Shown piece after piece: positions 9,060-18,057 of a stretch of 64,000 bases of DNA. The stretch is from UBA7803 sp036381275 (GTDB lineage Bacteria > Pseudomonadota > Gammaproteobacteria > Pseudomonadales > Azotimanducaceae): positions 9,505 through 73,504 of the forward strand of contig DASVDC010000037.1 in NCBI GenBank assembly GCA_036381275.1, given 5' to 3'. The notes beneath the pieces were generated by a model. It had not been told where the DNA came from, searched no databases, and saw nothing but the letters and a program-made list of their open reading frames with translations. The position numbers were made by a program, and so were the translations under genes. Numbering within the stretch: position 1 is the stretch's first letter; each line of letters begins with the position of its first letter.

Positions 9060-10820
9060 TTACTCGTCGCCCGTCTCCCCGGATGCATGCGCGATCCGCT
9101 CCCGGTCGAGCGGCGGGTGCTCTTCGCGCGGCAGGTACCGGGTGTTCTGATTCACCTGGTGTATCCGTGCAGCTGCCCGCAAGTCCTCTTCGCTGCTGAG
9201 CGCCGCGATCGTCTGCCGCTTCGAGACGAACGCGCGCAACTCGTCGACGATCGCCTGCAGCTCGGGATCGGACTTGTGCATCTCCAGCACGTAGCGTGGC
9301 CGCTCGAGGTTCAGCGCGCCGCTCGCCGCGAAGGTCGACGTGATCAGGCGCGTCGCGATCAGCCAGAGCGTCATGCTCGAGCGCACCACGATGTTCTCCG
9401 AGCGGGTGCTGTCGTAGATGCTGGTGCCGGTGGAGAGCTTCGATTCGGTGTAGGTACCGCGGCACTGGAAGTAGACCATCAGCGACTCGAACTGCATCTC
9501 CGCCCAGAAGGTCTCCGCGACGTTGCTCATCAGCCGCCCGAACAGCGCGACGATCACGAGGTACGGAATCATCTGCGCGGCGTTCACCAGGGCCTGCGCC
9601 TCGGCCGCGAACGCGACCGCCGGCAGCCGGAACAGCAGCACGGCCGCGAGGGTCAGCAGCAGCGCACCGGCGGCCGTGCCGACCGTGCGCAACGTGAAGA
9701 ACGTGCGCACCGTGGGCACGGTGTGGAACACCGGCTGTACTTCCTGAATCATCTCGCCGGCGAAATCTCCCTTGTCGTCGCTGCCCTGTTCGAACAGCCG
9801 CGGATCGAACCCGCGATACAGCCGGTTCGGCACCTCCTTGTAGCGCCGGTTGGCCATCACGATGCTTTCGAAGTGGATGAAGACCTCCTGGGGATGGATC
9901 GACTCCTGCCAGTTGTTGCGGTATTCGGAGACCTCCACCACCGGATTGGTCGTCTTCGCGCGGAACGCGAGCAGCGCGCTGAACAGCACCACGGTGAGCG
10001 CGCCGAGCACGAGCAACGCCAGCAGGTAGCCGCCGGGCGAGACCGGCAGCTCCGGCAGCTCGAGCCCGTTCACGTGCATCCAGGCCAGCACGCCCGGCAG
10101 CAGGATCGCGCCGCCGATCCACAGCGCGAGCGTCTTCGAGCTCGTGGTCGGGCCGGCCCGTTCGTTCAGGATGATCGCCAGGCGCGGGCTCACCTTGTAC
10201 CAGACGACCAGCAGATACAGACCGAGCAGCACCGCCAGCCAGTCCATCACCGGCGTGCCCGCGATGTCGACGAGGCCGGTGGTGCCCGAGAACCAGGCGA
10301 GCGCGTAGCTGAGCAGCGCGAGCGCGGTCTGTGCGACCGCTCGGGCGAGGCGTTGGGCCAGGTTCCGGTACGCGTACGGCAGGAACAGGAGCCGGCGGAA
10401 CAGCGAGTGCACCAGCCGCGAGAACCAGTCGTCGGGTTCCTCGAAGCTGATGTTCTGCCGCCCCTGCAGCATCTGCTCGAGCTGCCGATCGTCGTAGGCC
10501 GGCGGCGGCGCGTTCTTGTGCCGCTGGCTCTTCTCGCGGTTCTCCGCGAGGTCGGCGGGCACGCTGCGGCCGACGAAGAACCGGAACATCTTGAACATGC
10601 CGCGGGCGAGCATCCGGAGGCCGAGCCCGGTGAGCACCAGCCCGACGAACGCCATCGCGAAGCCCCGCTCCCGCTCGCCGTCGCCGACGATACCCTGCAC
10701 CTGCAGCAGGGCGAGCACCCCCAGGCCGACAATGACAAACCCGCCGACGCTGCGTATCGCGCCCTCCGTCCGGAACGGATTGCGTATACCGAGATCGATC
10801 GAACCGTAGTCGAAGGCCAC
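9060..10820 (-). CDS. Multi-pass membrane protein of unknown function
   Basis: I do not recognise this 586-aa protein. It starts with a GTG at 10820 and shows about seven or eight hydrophobic segments, for example VGGFVIVGLGVLALLQV near the N terminus, WLAVLLGLYLLVVWY, LALWIGGAILLPGVLAW, YLLALLVLGALTVVLF and AAGALLLTLAAVLLFRL. A soluble stretch with EVSEYRNNWQ and FIHFESIVMANRRYKEVPNRLYRG lies between membrane blocks, and the hydrophilic C-terminal tail is about 120 residues. There is no ATP-binding motif or clear transporter signature. It is embedded in the polyamine block, 71 bases from aguA and 96 from the DHS-like gene, so a transport or membrane-sensing role linked to polyamines is possible but unproven. 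Confidence 0.75.
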   Translation of the reverse strand: MAFDYGSIDLGIRNPFRTEGAIRSVGGFVIVGLGVLALLQVQGIVGDGERERGFAMAFVGLVLTGLGLRMLARGMFKMFRFFVGRSVPADLAENREKSQRHKNAPPPAYDDRQLEQMLQGRQNISFEEPDDWFSRLVHSLFRRLLFLPYAYRNLAQRLARAVAQTALALLSYALAWFSGTTGLVDIAGTPVMDWLAVLLGLYLLVVWYKVSPRLAIILNERAGPTTSSKTLALWIGGAILLPGVLAWMHVNGLELPELPVSPGGYLLALLVLGALTVVLFSALLAFRAKTTNPVVEVSEYRNNWQESIHPQEVFIHFESIVMANRRYKEVPNRLYRGFDPRLFEQGSDDKGDFAGEMIQEVQPVFHTVPTVRTFFTLRTVGTAAGALLLTLAAVLLFRLPAVAFAAEAQALVNAAQMIPYLVIVALFGRLMSNVAETFWAEMQFESLMVYFQCRGTYTESKLSTGTSIYDSTRSENIVVRSSMTLWLIATRLITSTFAASGALNLERPRYVLEMHKSDPELQAIVDELRAFVSKRQTIAALSSEEDLRAAARIHQVNQNTRYLPREEHPPLDRERIAHASGETGDE

Positions 10821-10891
10821 CGTACCGCCCCTGATCCCCCTGATCCGCGGTACTTTATCGCCGCCCGGGTACCGTTGTCAGCCGGCGGCGC

Positions 10892-11917
10892 TCATGACCC
10901 CGATGCCGGCACCTGCTGGCTCAGGCAGTGCAGCGTGCCGAGCCCGAACACGACGTCGCGGCAGTCGATGCCGACCACGTCCCGCCCCGGGAAGCAGCCG
11001 CGCAGCACGCCGAGCGCGTCCGCGTCCCGGTCACAACCGAACACGGGCACCAGAACGAGCCCGTTGGCGATGTAGAAATTGGCGTAACTCGCCGGCAGGC
11101 GCTCGGCGCCGCTGCGGACCGGCTCCGGCATCGGCAGCTCCACGACGTTCAGCGCGCGGCCGTCCGCGAGCCGGAACCCATCGAGCCGCTCGCGATTCTC
11201 GGCGAGCGGCCGGTGGTTGGGATCGGCCGGGTCCGGCTCCACCGCGGTCACCACGGTGTCTTCCGCGACGAAGCGGGTGATGTCGTCCACGTGCCCGTCG
11301 GTGTCGTCGCCGACGATGCCGTCGCCGAGCCACAGCACCCGCTCGGCGCCGAGGTACTCGTGGAGCATCGCCTCGATCTCGCCCTGCGAGCGCTCCGGGT
11401 TGCGGTTCGGATTCAGCAGGCACTGCGTGGTGGTGAGCAGCGTGCCGGCACCGTTCACGTCGATGGAACCGCCCTCCAGCACGTAGTCCACCGACACTAC
11501 CGGCACCCCGAGGCGCGCCGCCATCTGCGGCGGCACGGCGTCGTCACGGTCGTACGGCGGGTACTTGTCACCCCACGCGTTGAAGCGGAAGTCGAGCGCG
11601 GTGAGCCGGCCGTCGCCGTCGAACACGAAGATCGCACCGTGATCCCGGCACCAGGCGTCGTCGGTGGGAATCGGCTCGAGCGACACCGCGGCCAGGTTCG
11701 TTCCGGCCGGCAGCAGGCGCCGCACGTGCTCGGCGTGCCGCTCGTTCAGCACGTTCAGGTAGACGTGCTCGTGGCGCGAGAGCTTCGCGACGGCCTCGGC
11801 GAGCGCGCGTTCCGCGCGCGCGAGCCGGCCGCCGGGCCAGGTCTCGACGTTGTGCGGCCAGGAAAACCAGGTCGCCTGGTGCGGGGCCCATACCGGAGGC
11901 ATCCGAAATCGGCTCAT
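10892..11917 (-). CDS. aguA: Agmatine deiminase
   Basis: A 341-aa peptidyl-arginine-deiminase-fold enzyme that converts agmatine to N-carbamoylputrescine and ammonia. Signatures are WFSWPHN near the N terminus, DDAWCRDHG, LEGGSIDVNG, the DDTDGHVDD loop with the catalytic His, and the C-terminal nucleophile Cys331 in GLGTLHCLSQQ. Its ATG at 11917 overlaps the stop of the alpha/beta hydrolase gene by 4 bases. SpeA makes its substrate and AguB uses its product, and both genes are on the same strand nearby. Confidence 0.95.
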   Translation of the reverse strand: MSRFRMPPVWAPHQATWFSWPHNVETWPGGRLARAERALAEAVAKLSRHEHVYLNVLNERHAEHVRRLLPAGTNLAAVSLEPIPTDDAWCRDHGAIFVFDGDGRLTALDFRFNAWGDKYPPYDRDDAVPPQMAARLGVPVVSVDYVLEGGSIDVNGAGTLLTTTQCLLNPNRNPERSQGEIEAMLHEYLGAERVLWLGDGIVGDDTDGHVDDITRFVAEDTVVTAVEPDPADPNHRPLAENRERLDGFRLADGRALNVVELPMPEPVRSGAERLPASYANFYIANGLVLVPVFGCDRDADALGVLRGCFPGRDVVGIDCRDVVFGLGTLHCLSQQVPASGS

Positions 11918-12813
11918 GACGCCGTCAGCGTATCGAGCATCCGATCGAGCGCCTCGACGAACGCGAGCGGCTGGTCCAGGAACACGTGGTGCTGCGCGTT
12001 TTCGATCGCCACCGCCGGGAAGTCCTGCGGCACCAGCTCGCGCAGGTATTCGAGCGTGCGCGCGGAGAACAGCTCGCTGTCGGCGCCGTAGATCACGCCG
12101 AGCGGCAGGCGCAGCGCGCGGTAGTCGTCCGGGGTGCGCTCGACGTTCTTCAGCGAATCCGGCAGGTCGTCGTCGAACTTCCACGCCCAGCCGCCGCCGT
12201 CCACCGGCATCAGCGAATGGCGGGCGATGTACTCGAGGATGTACTGGTTCTCGCACGGCTGCGGCGGCTGCAGCCGGAAGCGGCCGAGCGCGGCGGCCTT
12301 GTCCGGATAGACCTTGCCGCGCCCGCCCATCGGCGGCCGGTCGGGCACCGGCTCGTCCGGATGGCGGATGCCGGAATCCACCAGTACCAGCGCACCGAAC
12401 CGCTCCGGGAAGAGCCCCGCCGCCTTGACCGCCATGTTGCCGCCGAAGCTGTGCGCGACCACGACGACGTCGTTGCCGAAGCCCGCGTCGTCGCAGACCG
12501 CGCGGATCTCTTCGGCGTAAGTGGTGCCGTCGTACTGGTAGCGGTAGTCGGAGTCGCCCATCCCGGTCAGGTTCATCGCCGCGCAGCGATACCGCGGGAG
12601 GAAGTGCGGCGCGATGAAGTCCCACCAGTGCGCGTGGGCGTTCATGCCGTGAATGAACAAGAGCCCGCGCTCGTCGGCCGCGCCGCCGCCCCAGAGCTGA
12701 TAGGCGACGTCGCACTCGTCCACCTCCACCGTACGCTCCTCGTACGGCGTCTCGACCGCCGCAAAGAACCAGTCGGGAATGGTGTTGCCGCCGCCTCGGT
12801 CCCAGCGCGCCAC
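11914..12813 (-). CDS. Alpha/beta hydrolase
   Basis: A 299-aa alpha/beta-hydrolase with the expected catalytic triad: Ser122 in the nucleophile elbow AHSFGG, Asp245 in YGADSELFS, and His275 or His276 in NAQHHVF. The oxyanion-hole motif is IHGMNAHAHWW. The lid region contains PMGGRGKVYP and a Trp-rich segment. The substrate cannot be predicted. It begins with GTG at 12813, 3 bases after the stop of the acyl-CoA dehydrogenase gene, and its stop overlaps the start of aguA, so the three are probably co-transcribed. No signal peptide is seen, so it is likely cytoplasmic. Confidence 0.88.
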   Translation of the reverse strand: MARWDRGGGNTIPDWFFAAVETPYEERTVEVDECDVAYQLWGGGAADERGLLFIHGMNAHAHWWDFIAPHFLPRYRCAAMNLTGMGDSDYRYQYDGTTYAEEIRAVCDDAGFGNDVVVVAHSFGGNMAVKAAGLFPERFGALVLVDSGIRHPDEPVPDRPPMGGRGKVYPDKAAALGRFRLQPPQPCENQYILEYIARHSLMPVDGGGWAWKFDDDLPDSLKNVERTPDDYRALRLPLGVIYGADSELFSARTLEYLRELVPQDFPAVAIENAQHHVFLDQPLAFVEALDRMLDTLTAS

Positions 12814-12816
12814 GGT

Positions 12817-13959
12817 CTACAGCGCTCCGAACCGCTTCAGGTGAAAGTCGACGTTGCCGAACAGCGTGTCGATCGTGGTGAGCCGCTTGAAGTAGTGCCC
12901 GACCGACAGCTCGTCGGTCATCCCCATGCCGCCGTGAAGCTGTACCGCCTGCTGGCCGACGAAGCGGCCGGATTTACCGACCTGCACCTTGAACGCCGAA
13001 ACCGCCTTCTGCGCGACCGGCCCGTAACCTTCGTCCAGGCGGATCGCCGCCATGTACATCAGCGACTTCGCCTGCTCGTGCTCCATGAACATGTCCACCA
13101 TCCGGTGCTGCAGCACCTGGAAGGTGCCGATCGGGACACCGAACTGCTCCCGCGTTTTGCAGTACTCGACCGTCTGCCGATGCGCGACCTCCATCGCGCC
13201 GACCGCCTCCGCGCCGACCGCCATCGTCGCTTCGTCGATGACCTGCTCGAGCACCGGCAGCCCTTCGCCGACCTGGCCGAGCACTGCGTCGCCGCCGAGG
13301 CGCACCCCGCGGAAAGTGATCTCGGACGCGCGCATGCCGTCAACCGTGCGGTAGTCGCGCCGCTCGATGCCGTCGGCGTTCGCCGGTGCCAGGAACAGCG
13401 TCACGCCGCTGCGGTCGAGCCGATCGCCCGAGGTGCGCGCGGAAACCACCAGCACATCGGCCGCCGGTCCGTTCATGACCACCGCCTTGTAGCCGTCGAT
13501 CACCCAGCCCTCACCGTCCTGACGCGCCGTGGTGGTGACGTTGGCCAGGTTGTAGCGGCTCTGCGGCTCCGCGAACGCGAGCGCACCGTGGGTCCGGCCC
13601 TCGATGATGCCGGTGAGCCACTGCGCCTTCTGCGCGGCGCCGTGGTCACCCGTCGCGCCGATGCTGATCGCGCGGCCGGCGAGCAGCACCGTCGACAGGA
13701 ACGGTTCCACCACCAGCCCCTTGCCGAACTCTTCCATCACGATCATGGTCTCGATCGGTCCGCCGCCGAAGCCGCCGTCCGCCTCCGGAAACGGCACTCC
13801 GAGCCAGCCGAGCTCCGCGAACTGACGCCAGTGCTCCGTCGAGAAGCCGGGCTCCTGCCGGATAGTCTTCTGCCGCGCATCGAACGGATAGTCGTTCTGG
13901 ATGAACCGGGCCACGCTGTCCTGCAGAAGCTTCTGCTCGTCGGAGAATGAGAAATCCAT
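12817..13959 (-). CDS. Acyl-CoA dehydrogenase, pimeloyl-CoA dehydrogenase small-subunit (PimD)-like
   Basis: A 380-aa FAD-dependent acyl-CoA dehydrogenase. The N-terminal helical domain starts DFSFSDEQKLLQDSV, the central beta domain follows, and the C-terminal domain has TREQFGVPIG, QAVQLHGGMGMTDE and VGHYFKRL. The ending TLFGNVDFHLKRF resembles small subunits of heteromeric dehydrogenases such as PimD and steroid-degradation FadE proteins. The usual YEG catalytic-base motif is not seen near the C terminus, so it may need a partner subunit, which is not in the window. Placed first in a minus-strand run with the alpha/beta hydrolase and aguA; the metabolic link between them is unclear. Confidence 0.88.
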   Translation of the reverse strand: MDFSFSDEQKLLQDSVARFIQNDYPFDARQKTIRQEPGFSTEHWRQFAELGWLGVPFPEADGGFGGGPIETMIVMEEFGKGLVVEPFLSTVLLAGRAISIGATGDHGAAQKAQWLTGIIEGRTHGALAFAEPQSRYNLANVTTTARQDGEGWVIDGYKAVVMNGPAADVLVVSARTSGDRLDRSGVTLFLAPANADGIERRDYRTVDGMRASEITFRGVRLGGDAVLGQVGEGLPVLEQVIDEATMAVGAEAVGAMEVAHRQTVEYCKTREQFGVPIGTFQVLQHRMVDMFMEHEQAKSLMYMAAIRLDEGYGPVAQKAVSAFKVQVGKSGRFVGQQAVQLHGGMGMTDELSVGHYFKRLTTIDTLFGNVDFHLKRFGAL

Positions 13960-14104
13960 ACGTCCCCCTGTTGACCGGCGCCACCAGGCACGATCGGCGG
14001 CGAGCGATGAATATTGCCCGATCGTACGGCCAGAATCGACGCCGGCGCTGTCGGCCTCCGGAACCGGGTGCTACAGTCGGCGCGCTCGAACCGGGAGACT
14101 CGGC

Positions 14105-14572
14105 ATGACATCGCAGCAGCTTCTTCCGGCCCTGCTCTGGACCGCCTGCGTCACGCTTTCCGGCTGCGGCGACGGCGGCTCGTCGACGACCCCGTCGCGC
14201 ACCGACCCGCAGCGGCTCGAGGCCCGCGGCGCGCTGCTGAAGGGGAAGGATCTGGCCCGGTTGCCGCCGGAGTCACCGGCCGCGATGCGGGAGCAGGTGC
14301 CGGCCGACGTGATGGGCCGTATCCGTGCGCACCTGGCGGATCGGCTGAGCGTGCCTGCCGACGAGCTCGAGACCGTGCGCGCCGAGGCGGTGGAGTGGCC
14401 GAACGGCGCGATGGGCTGCCCCCAGCCGGGCCTGCACTACACCCAGGCGATCGTGCCCGGCTACCGGGTCGTACTGCGGCACGGCGGGCGCAACTACGAC
14501 TACCGGATCTCGGAGTCCGGTCACTTCGTGCTCTGCGAGGGCATGCAGGTGAACGACCCGCCGGTCGAGTAG
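14105..14572 (+). CDS. Uncharacterised lipoprotein with GCPQPG motif
   Basis: A 155-aa predicted lipoprotein. The ATG at 14105 opens a signal peptide with lipobox LSGC, so acylation is expected at Cys21. The mature part has a Pro/Ser/Thr-rich linker, a charged helical region and a compact C-terminal domain with VEWPNGAMGCPQPG, YTQAIVPGYRVVLR and a late Cys (HFVLCEG) that could pair with the motif Cys. I recall this WPxGxxGCPxPG pattern from small uncharacterised bacterial envelope proteins, with no known activity. It is divergent from the acyl-CoA dehydrogenase (145 bases between them), so that gap must hold its promoter. Confidence 0.8.
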   Translation: MTSQQLLPALLWTACVTLSGCGDGGSSTTPSRTDPQRLEARGALLKGKDLARLPPESPAAMREQVPADVMGRIRAHLADRLSVPADELETVRAEAVEWPNGAMGCPQPGLHYTQAIVPGYRVVLRHGGRNYDYRISESGHFVLCEGMQVNDPPVE

Positions 14573-14604
14573 CCCTGCGCGGCGCTGCCCGCCGCAGCCG
14601 AGCC

Positions 14605-14636
14605 GCGAAAAGAACGAGGCTCCCCACGGGAGCCTC
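14605..14636 (-). terminator. Intrinsic terminator of the subtilase gene
   Basis: A perfect 9-bp stem (GAGGCTCCC, 14616-14624, with 14628-14636) closes a 3-base loop. On the minus strand it is followed by GTTCTTTTCGC, a short T-rich tract. It lies 40 bases beyond the subtilase stop and may also act on the convergent lipoprotein transcript. Confidence 0.75.
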
Positions 14637-14675
14637 GGACGGTTGGCTGGCGCTCTTTCGAGCTCAGCCGGCCCG

Positions 14676-17600
14676 TCAGCCCTTCCCCTTGCCCGGGTGA
14701 CCCTTCACCGCGTCGCGGTGCCGGATCAGAAGCGCCTCCGTGGCCGGCGTCGCGCCGCCGCGCGCGCCGGGTCCGCGGTCGCCGTTCGTGAACAGCAGGA
14801 TACCGAGCTCCGCCGAGTTGCCTTCGAACGGGCCGAAGTCCACGACCTCCATCGTCCCGCGCGACAGGCCGGGCACGTCCTCCGTGAAGCCCACGAAGCG
14901 CTCGCCGAGCGGCGTGACCGTGAGCCCGCTGATCTCGTCACCGGGTCCGCCGTGGTAGAAGTCCTGCGCCACCACCGCCATGCCCACCCGCGTCGTCAAG
15001 AGATCCGCCGCTCCGAGCCCGACCTGCTCGGCACACACCCTCAGCACCGTGTTCGCGGTGTTGGTGGCGTGCTCGGCGAAGAAGAAACCCTGAGCCGTGC
15101 CGGTCGCCAGATTCAGCGCCCAGGTGAGCTGCCGTCCGTCGACGATCGTGTTGAACCCGCTGAAATCGCGGTTCAGCACGACGTAGTCGTCCGTGCCGTC
15201 GCGGTCGATGTCGAGCCAGACCTGATGGCTGACCGGCAGCAGGTGCTGCTGACGCTCCCAGGTGGTGATCGCGAACTGCCAGACGAACGACTCGTTCGCC
15301 GAGCAGAAGCCGGCCGGTACCGGGATCGTACCGATGCCCACCGCTCGCAGGTCCGGCGTCGGGCTGCCCTCACCCGCTCCGCCTTCCGGCAGATTCCCGC
15401 TCACGGCCAGCAGCGAATAGGCGTCGTTCTGTGCGGTTCCGACGCCGCGGTTGACCAGCGTGACCCGGTCGGTGCCGTCGCGGCCGAAGCGCAGCCGGTC
15501 GGGCGCGTGCACGTCCGCCGCCTGCCGCGGCAACAGATGCCAGGGCAGGTGCAGCGCGACCCCCGAACCCTCGAGGCGCAGGTAGCCGTCGTACTCGTTC
15601 AACGTCAGCGCGGCGGGGTTGTTGCCTTCGCCGCCGGAATTCATCGCGTTGCCGCGCAGCGCATTGCCGCGCACCTTGATCCAGACCGGCAGCCACGCCT
15701 CGCTGCGACGGCCGACGAACAGCCGCGGCAGCGTGTGCAGGCTGACCGCGCCGTTCTCCGCATCGTCACCGAAGCGGAACTGCGCATCCACGGCCAGCCA
15801 CAGGTTCCGGTTCGAGTAGTTGCGCACCCGCACGAGCCTGCGAATGACCTCCACGTGGCGCGCGGTGTCGTCGAAGCCGAACGACAGCGACGGCAGCAGC
15901 GACTCGTGCTCCCAGGCCGCGACCTTCGTCGCGAGTGCCGCGTCGACCCGAACCTCCCCGCCGCCGATCCGCGTGATGGGCGCAGGGCCTGCGCCGGGCG
16001 ACGTATCGATGTCGGTGAACGCCGTGTTGACGAGCCGCGCCTTCACTTCCGGCGGGCGCAGCCACGGCTCGGCCTGCAGCAGCAACGCCGCCGCGCCCGT
16101 CACCATCGGCGTCGCGCCGGAGGTCCCGCCGAACGGCGTACGCCGATCGCCGGTACCCACCTCGGCCGACACCGACGCGCCCGGCGCACCGATTTCCGGC
16201 TTCACCAGCGTGGTGTGCTCGTGCTGCGGCCCGCGCGACGAGGTGCCGACCATGGTTCCGATCAGCTCGAGTCCGTCGGCCGGATCGATCACCGCGGTCG
16301 CCGGCAACGCGGCGCGCATCGCGTTGGCATCGTCCAGGCTGACCATGTAGCCCGGAATCGTGATCTGGCCGCCCGGGTCGGCGAAGCCGCCGACGAACGG
16401 CACGCCCGGGGCGACGAGCCCGATGATCCCCGCGGCGCCGCCGCCGTTCTGGATGTTGAAGATCTTCGCGGTGAAGTTGCAGGTGCCGCGATCGACCAGC
16501 ACCACCGCGCCCGCGAGCGATCCCGGCGCGAACGGCGCACAGCCGTCGAGATTGCCGCCGGCGCCGTCGCCGTAGAGAAGCGGGCCCTGGATGACCCCCG
16601 CGGGCGGCGTCGACCAGCTCTGGAACACCGCCGGGAAGCCGGCTCCGTTGACCCGGATCAGCGGTTGCGTCGCGGACGGCACGTGGGTCTGGGCGACGGC
16701 CAGCGCCGACGGCGCCGCGGCCGGCGTACCGAGCACGTACGGCTTGTCCTCCGCGTTGCCGGCAGCCGCCACGCTCAGCACGCCGAGCCGGGTAGCACCT
16801 TCCACCGCCTGGGAGAGATCGTCGTCGAACGGCTGCCCGTAGTCCGCGCCGAGCGACATGTTGACGATGTCGACCGCGTCTTCCGGGTCGCCGTCACCGT
16901 TCGGATCCACCGCGAACTCGAGACCCTGGATCAGCGCCACCCCGGAGCAGGACGTCGAGACCGCCGAGCAGACCTTCACGGCATACAGGTCCACCGCCGG
17001 CGCGACCCCGCCCCTTCCGCCGATGATCGCCGCGACGTGGGTGCCGTGGCCCTCGGTGTCGATGGGGTCGGGATCGGGCTCGAGCGGATCGTCCCCGCCC
17101 GCCCAGTTTTCACCGACGAAGTCGAAACCGCCGACCACCCGCTCCGTGGGAAAGCCCGCGGGATTCACCGGGTCGGAGTGCGCCGCCTCGTAGGCCTCGA
17201 CGGTGCCGGTGCCGCCGAGGTCGGCGTGGGTGTAGTCGATGCCGCTGTCCAGCACCGCGACCCGGACACCGTCGCCGTCGATACCGGCCGCCTGCACGGC
17301 CGCCGCGCCGATGTACGGTACGGTCTCGTGCAGGTACTTCCGGTACTCGCCCGCCGGCGTGATGCGCTCGACCATCGGATCCTGCGCGAGCTCGTCGAGC
17401 CGGCCGGCATCCACCTCCGCGAACACAGCGTTCAGCACGAGCTGGGTCTGGCCGATCACGCTGAACGCCGCGCGTCCGCGGCTGCGGCGGATGAACGCGT
17501 CCTGCTCGGTCATGAGCTGCCATTTGCGGCCGGCCACCGCCGCCCGGGATCGGTCCGCCATCCGGGCGGCCGAAGGGCTGCGCAGCCGGACGATCACTTT

Positions 17601-17816
17601 CCGGGTGCCGCGCGCGCCGCGCAGGCTCGGATGGATCTTCGCGCTCGCCGGCGCGAGCTGCGCGCCGTGGATCGTGAGCGGCCGCGTGAGCCGCAGTGCT
17701 TCGAGCCGCTCCGGTGCGACCTCTCGACGGAGGTAGCGGTCGGAATCCGCGGCGTGGAGGGAATTCGATACCGAGAGCAGGACGAAGACAGCGAGACCGG
17801 AAGCGTACCGGCGCAT
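14676..17816 (-). CDS. Secreted S8 (subtilisin-like) serine protease with PA-domain insert
   Basis: A 1046-aa exported protease. The ATG at 17816 is preferred to one 14 codons upstream because it follows GAGGGGG and starts the signal peptide (RRYASGLAVFVLLSVSNSLHA). An inhibitor-like prodomain (to about residue 150) precedes the catalytic domain: Asp190 in AVLDSGIDYTHADLGG, His257 in GHGTHVAAI, Ser566 in GTSGATPMVTG. Between His and Ser lies a protease-associated domain with a Cys pair (LDGCAPF, DRGTCNF). The roughly 450-residue C-terminal part is beta-rich and includes DIDRDGTDDY, an FG-GAP-like calcium loop. It is likely extracellular and nutritional; the C terminus ends in a basic Lys/Gly tail. 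Confidence 0.93.
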   Translation of the reverse strand: MRRYASGLAVFVLLSVSNSLHAADSDRYLRREVAPERLEALRLTRPLTIHGAQLAPASAKIHPSLRGARGTRKVIVRLRSPSAARMADRSRAAVAGRKWQLMTEQDAFIRRSRGRAAFSVIGQTQLVLNAVFAEVDAGRLDELAQDPMVERITPAGEYRKYLHETVPYIGAAAVQAAGIDGDGVRVAVLDSGIDYTHADLGGTGTVEAYEAAHSDPVNPAGFPTERVVGGFDFVGENWAGGDDPLEPDPDPIDTEGHGTHVAAIIGGRGGVAPAVDLYAVKVCSAVSTSCSGVALIQGLEFAVDPNGDGDPEDAVDIVNMSLGADYGQPFDDDLSQAVEGATRLGVLSVAAAGNAEDKPYVLGTPAAAPSALAVAQTHVPSATQPLIRVNGAGFPAVFQSWSTPPAGVIQGPLLYGDGAGGNLDGCAPFAPGSLAGAVVLVDRGTCNFTAKIFNIQNGGGAAGIIGLVAPGVPFVGGFADPGGQITIPGYMVSLDDANAMRAALPATAVIDPADGLELIGTMVGTSSRGPQHEHTTLVKPEIGAPGASVSAEVGTGDRRTPFGGTSGATPMVTGAAALLLQAEPWLRPPEVKARLVNTAFTDIDTSPGAGPAPITRIGGGEVRVDAALATKVAAWEHESLLPSLSFGFDDTARHVEVIRRLVRVRNYSNRNLWLAVDAQFRFGDDAENGAVSLHTLPRLFVGRRSEAWLPVWIKVRGNALRGNAMNSGGEGNNPAALTLNEYDGYLRLEGSGVALHLPWHLLPRQAADVHAPDRLRFGRDGTDRVTLVNRGVGTAQNDAYSLLAVSGNLPEGGAGEGSPTPDLRAVGIGTIPVPAGFCSANESFVWQFAITTWERQQHLLPVSHQVWLDIDRDGTDDYVVLNRDFSGFNTIVDGRQLTWALNLATGTAQGFFFAEHATNTANTVLRVCAEQVGLGAADLLTTRVGMAVVAQDFYHGGPGDEISGLTVTPLGERFVGFTEDVPGLSRGTMEVVDFGPFEGNSAELGILLFTNGDRGPGARGGATPATEALLIRHRDAVKGHPGKGKG

Positions 17817-18057
17817 GTGCGTACCCCCTCTTCTGTCGTTCTTTTGGCTCAGCGTCATGGCTGAGCGGCGACAACAATCCCCGCCGGAAGCCTAACGGTT
17901 CGGCGCGCGGCCGCCATTGCGAATCGTCAAATCGCAGCCGGCGGGCGCGCGCTGGCCGCGATCGTCCGGGTGGACAGGATGGACGCGCCGGCGTCGGTTC
18001 GGCCACCATTACCGGCCCCGCCCGGAGGGTTCCGGCGGCACAGCGAAGAGGAGTCCC

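Noticed and set aside
14643..17864. A 1073-codon open frame on the plus strand opposite the subtilase gene
   Set aside because: Its translation is low-complexity Arg/His/Val-rich with no family motif, whereas the minus strand gives a complete S8 protease with catalytic triad. Long antisense frames are expected at this GC content.
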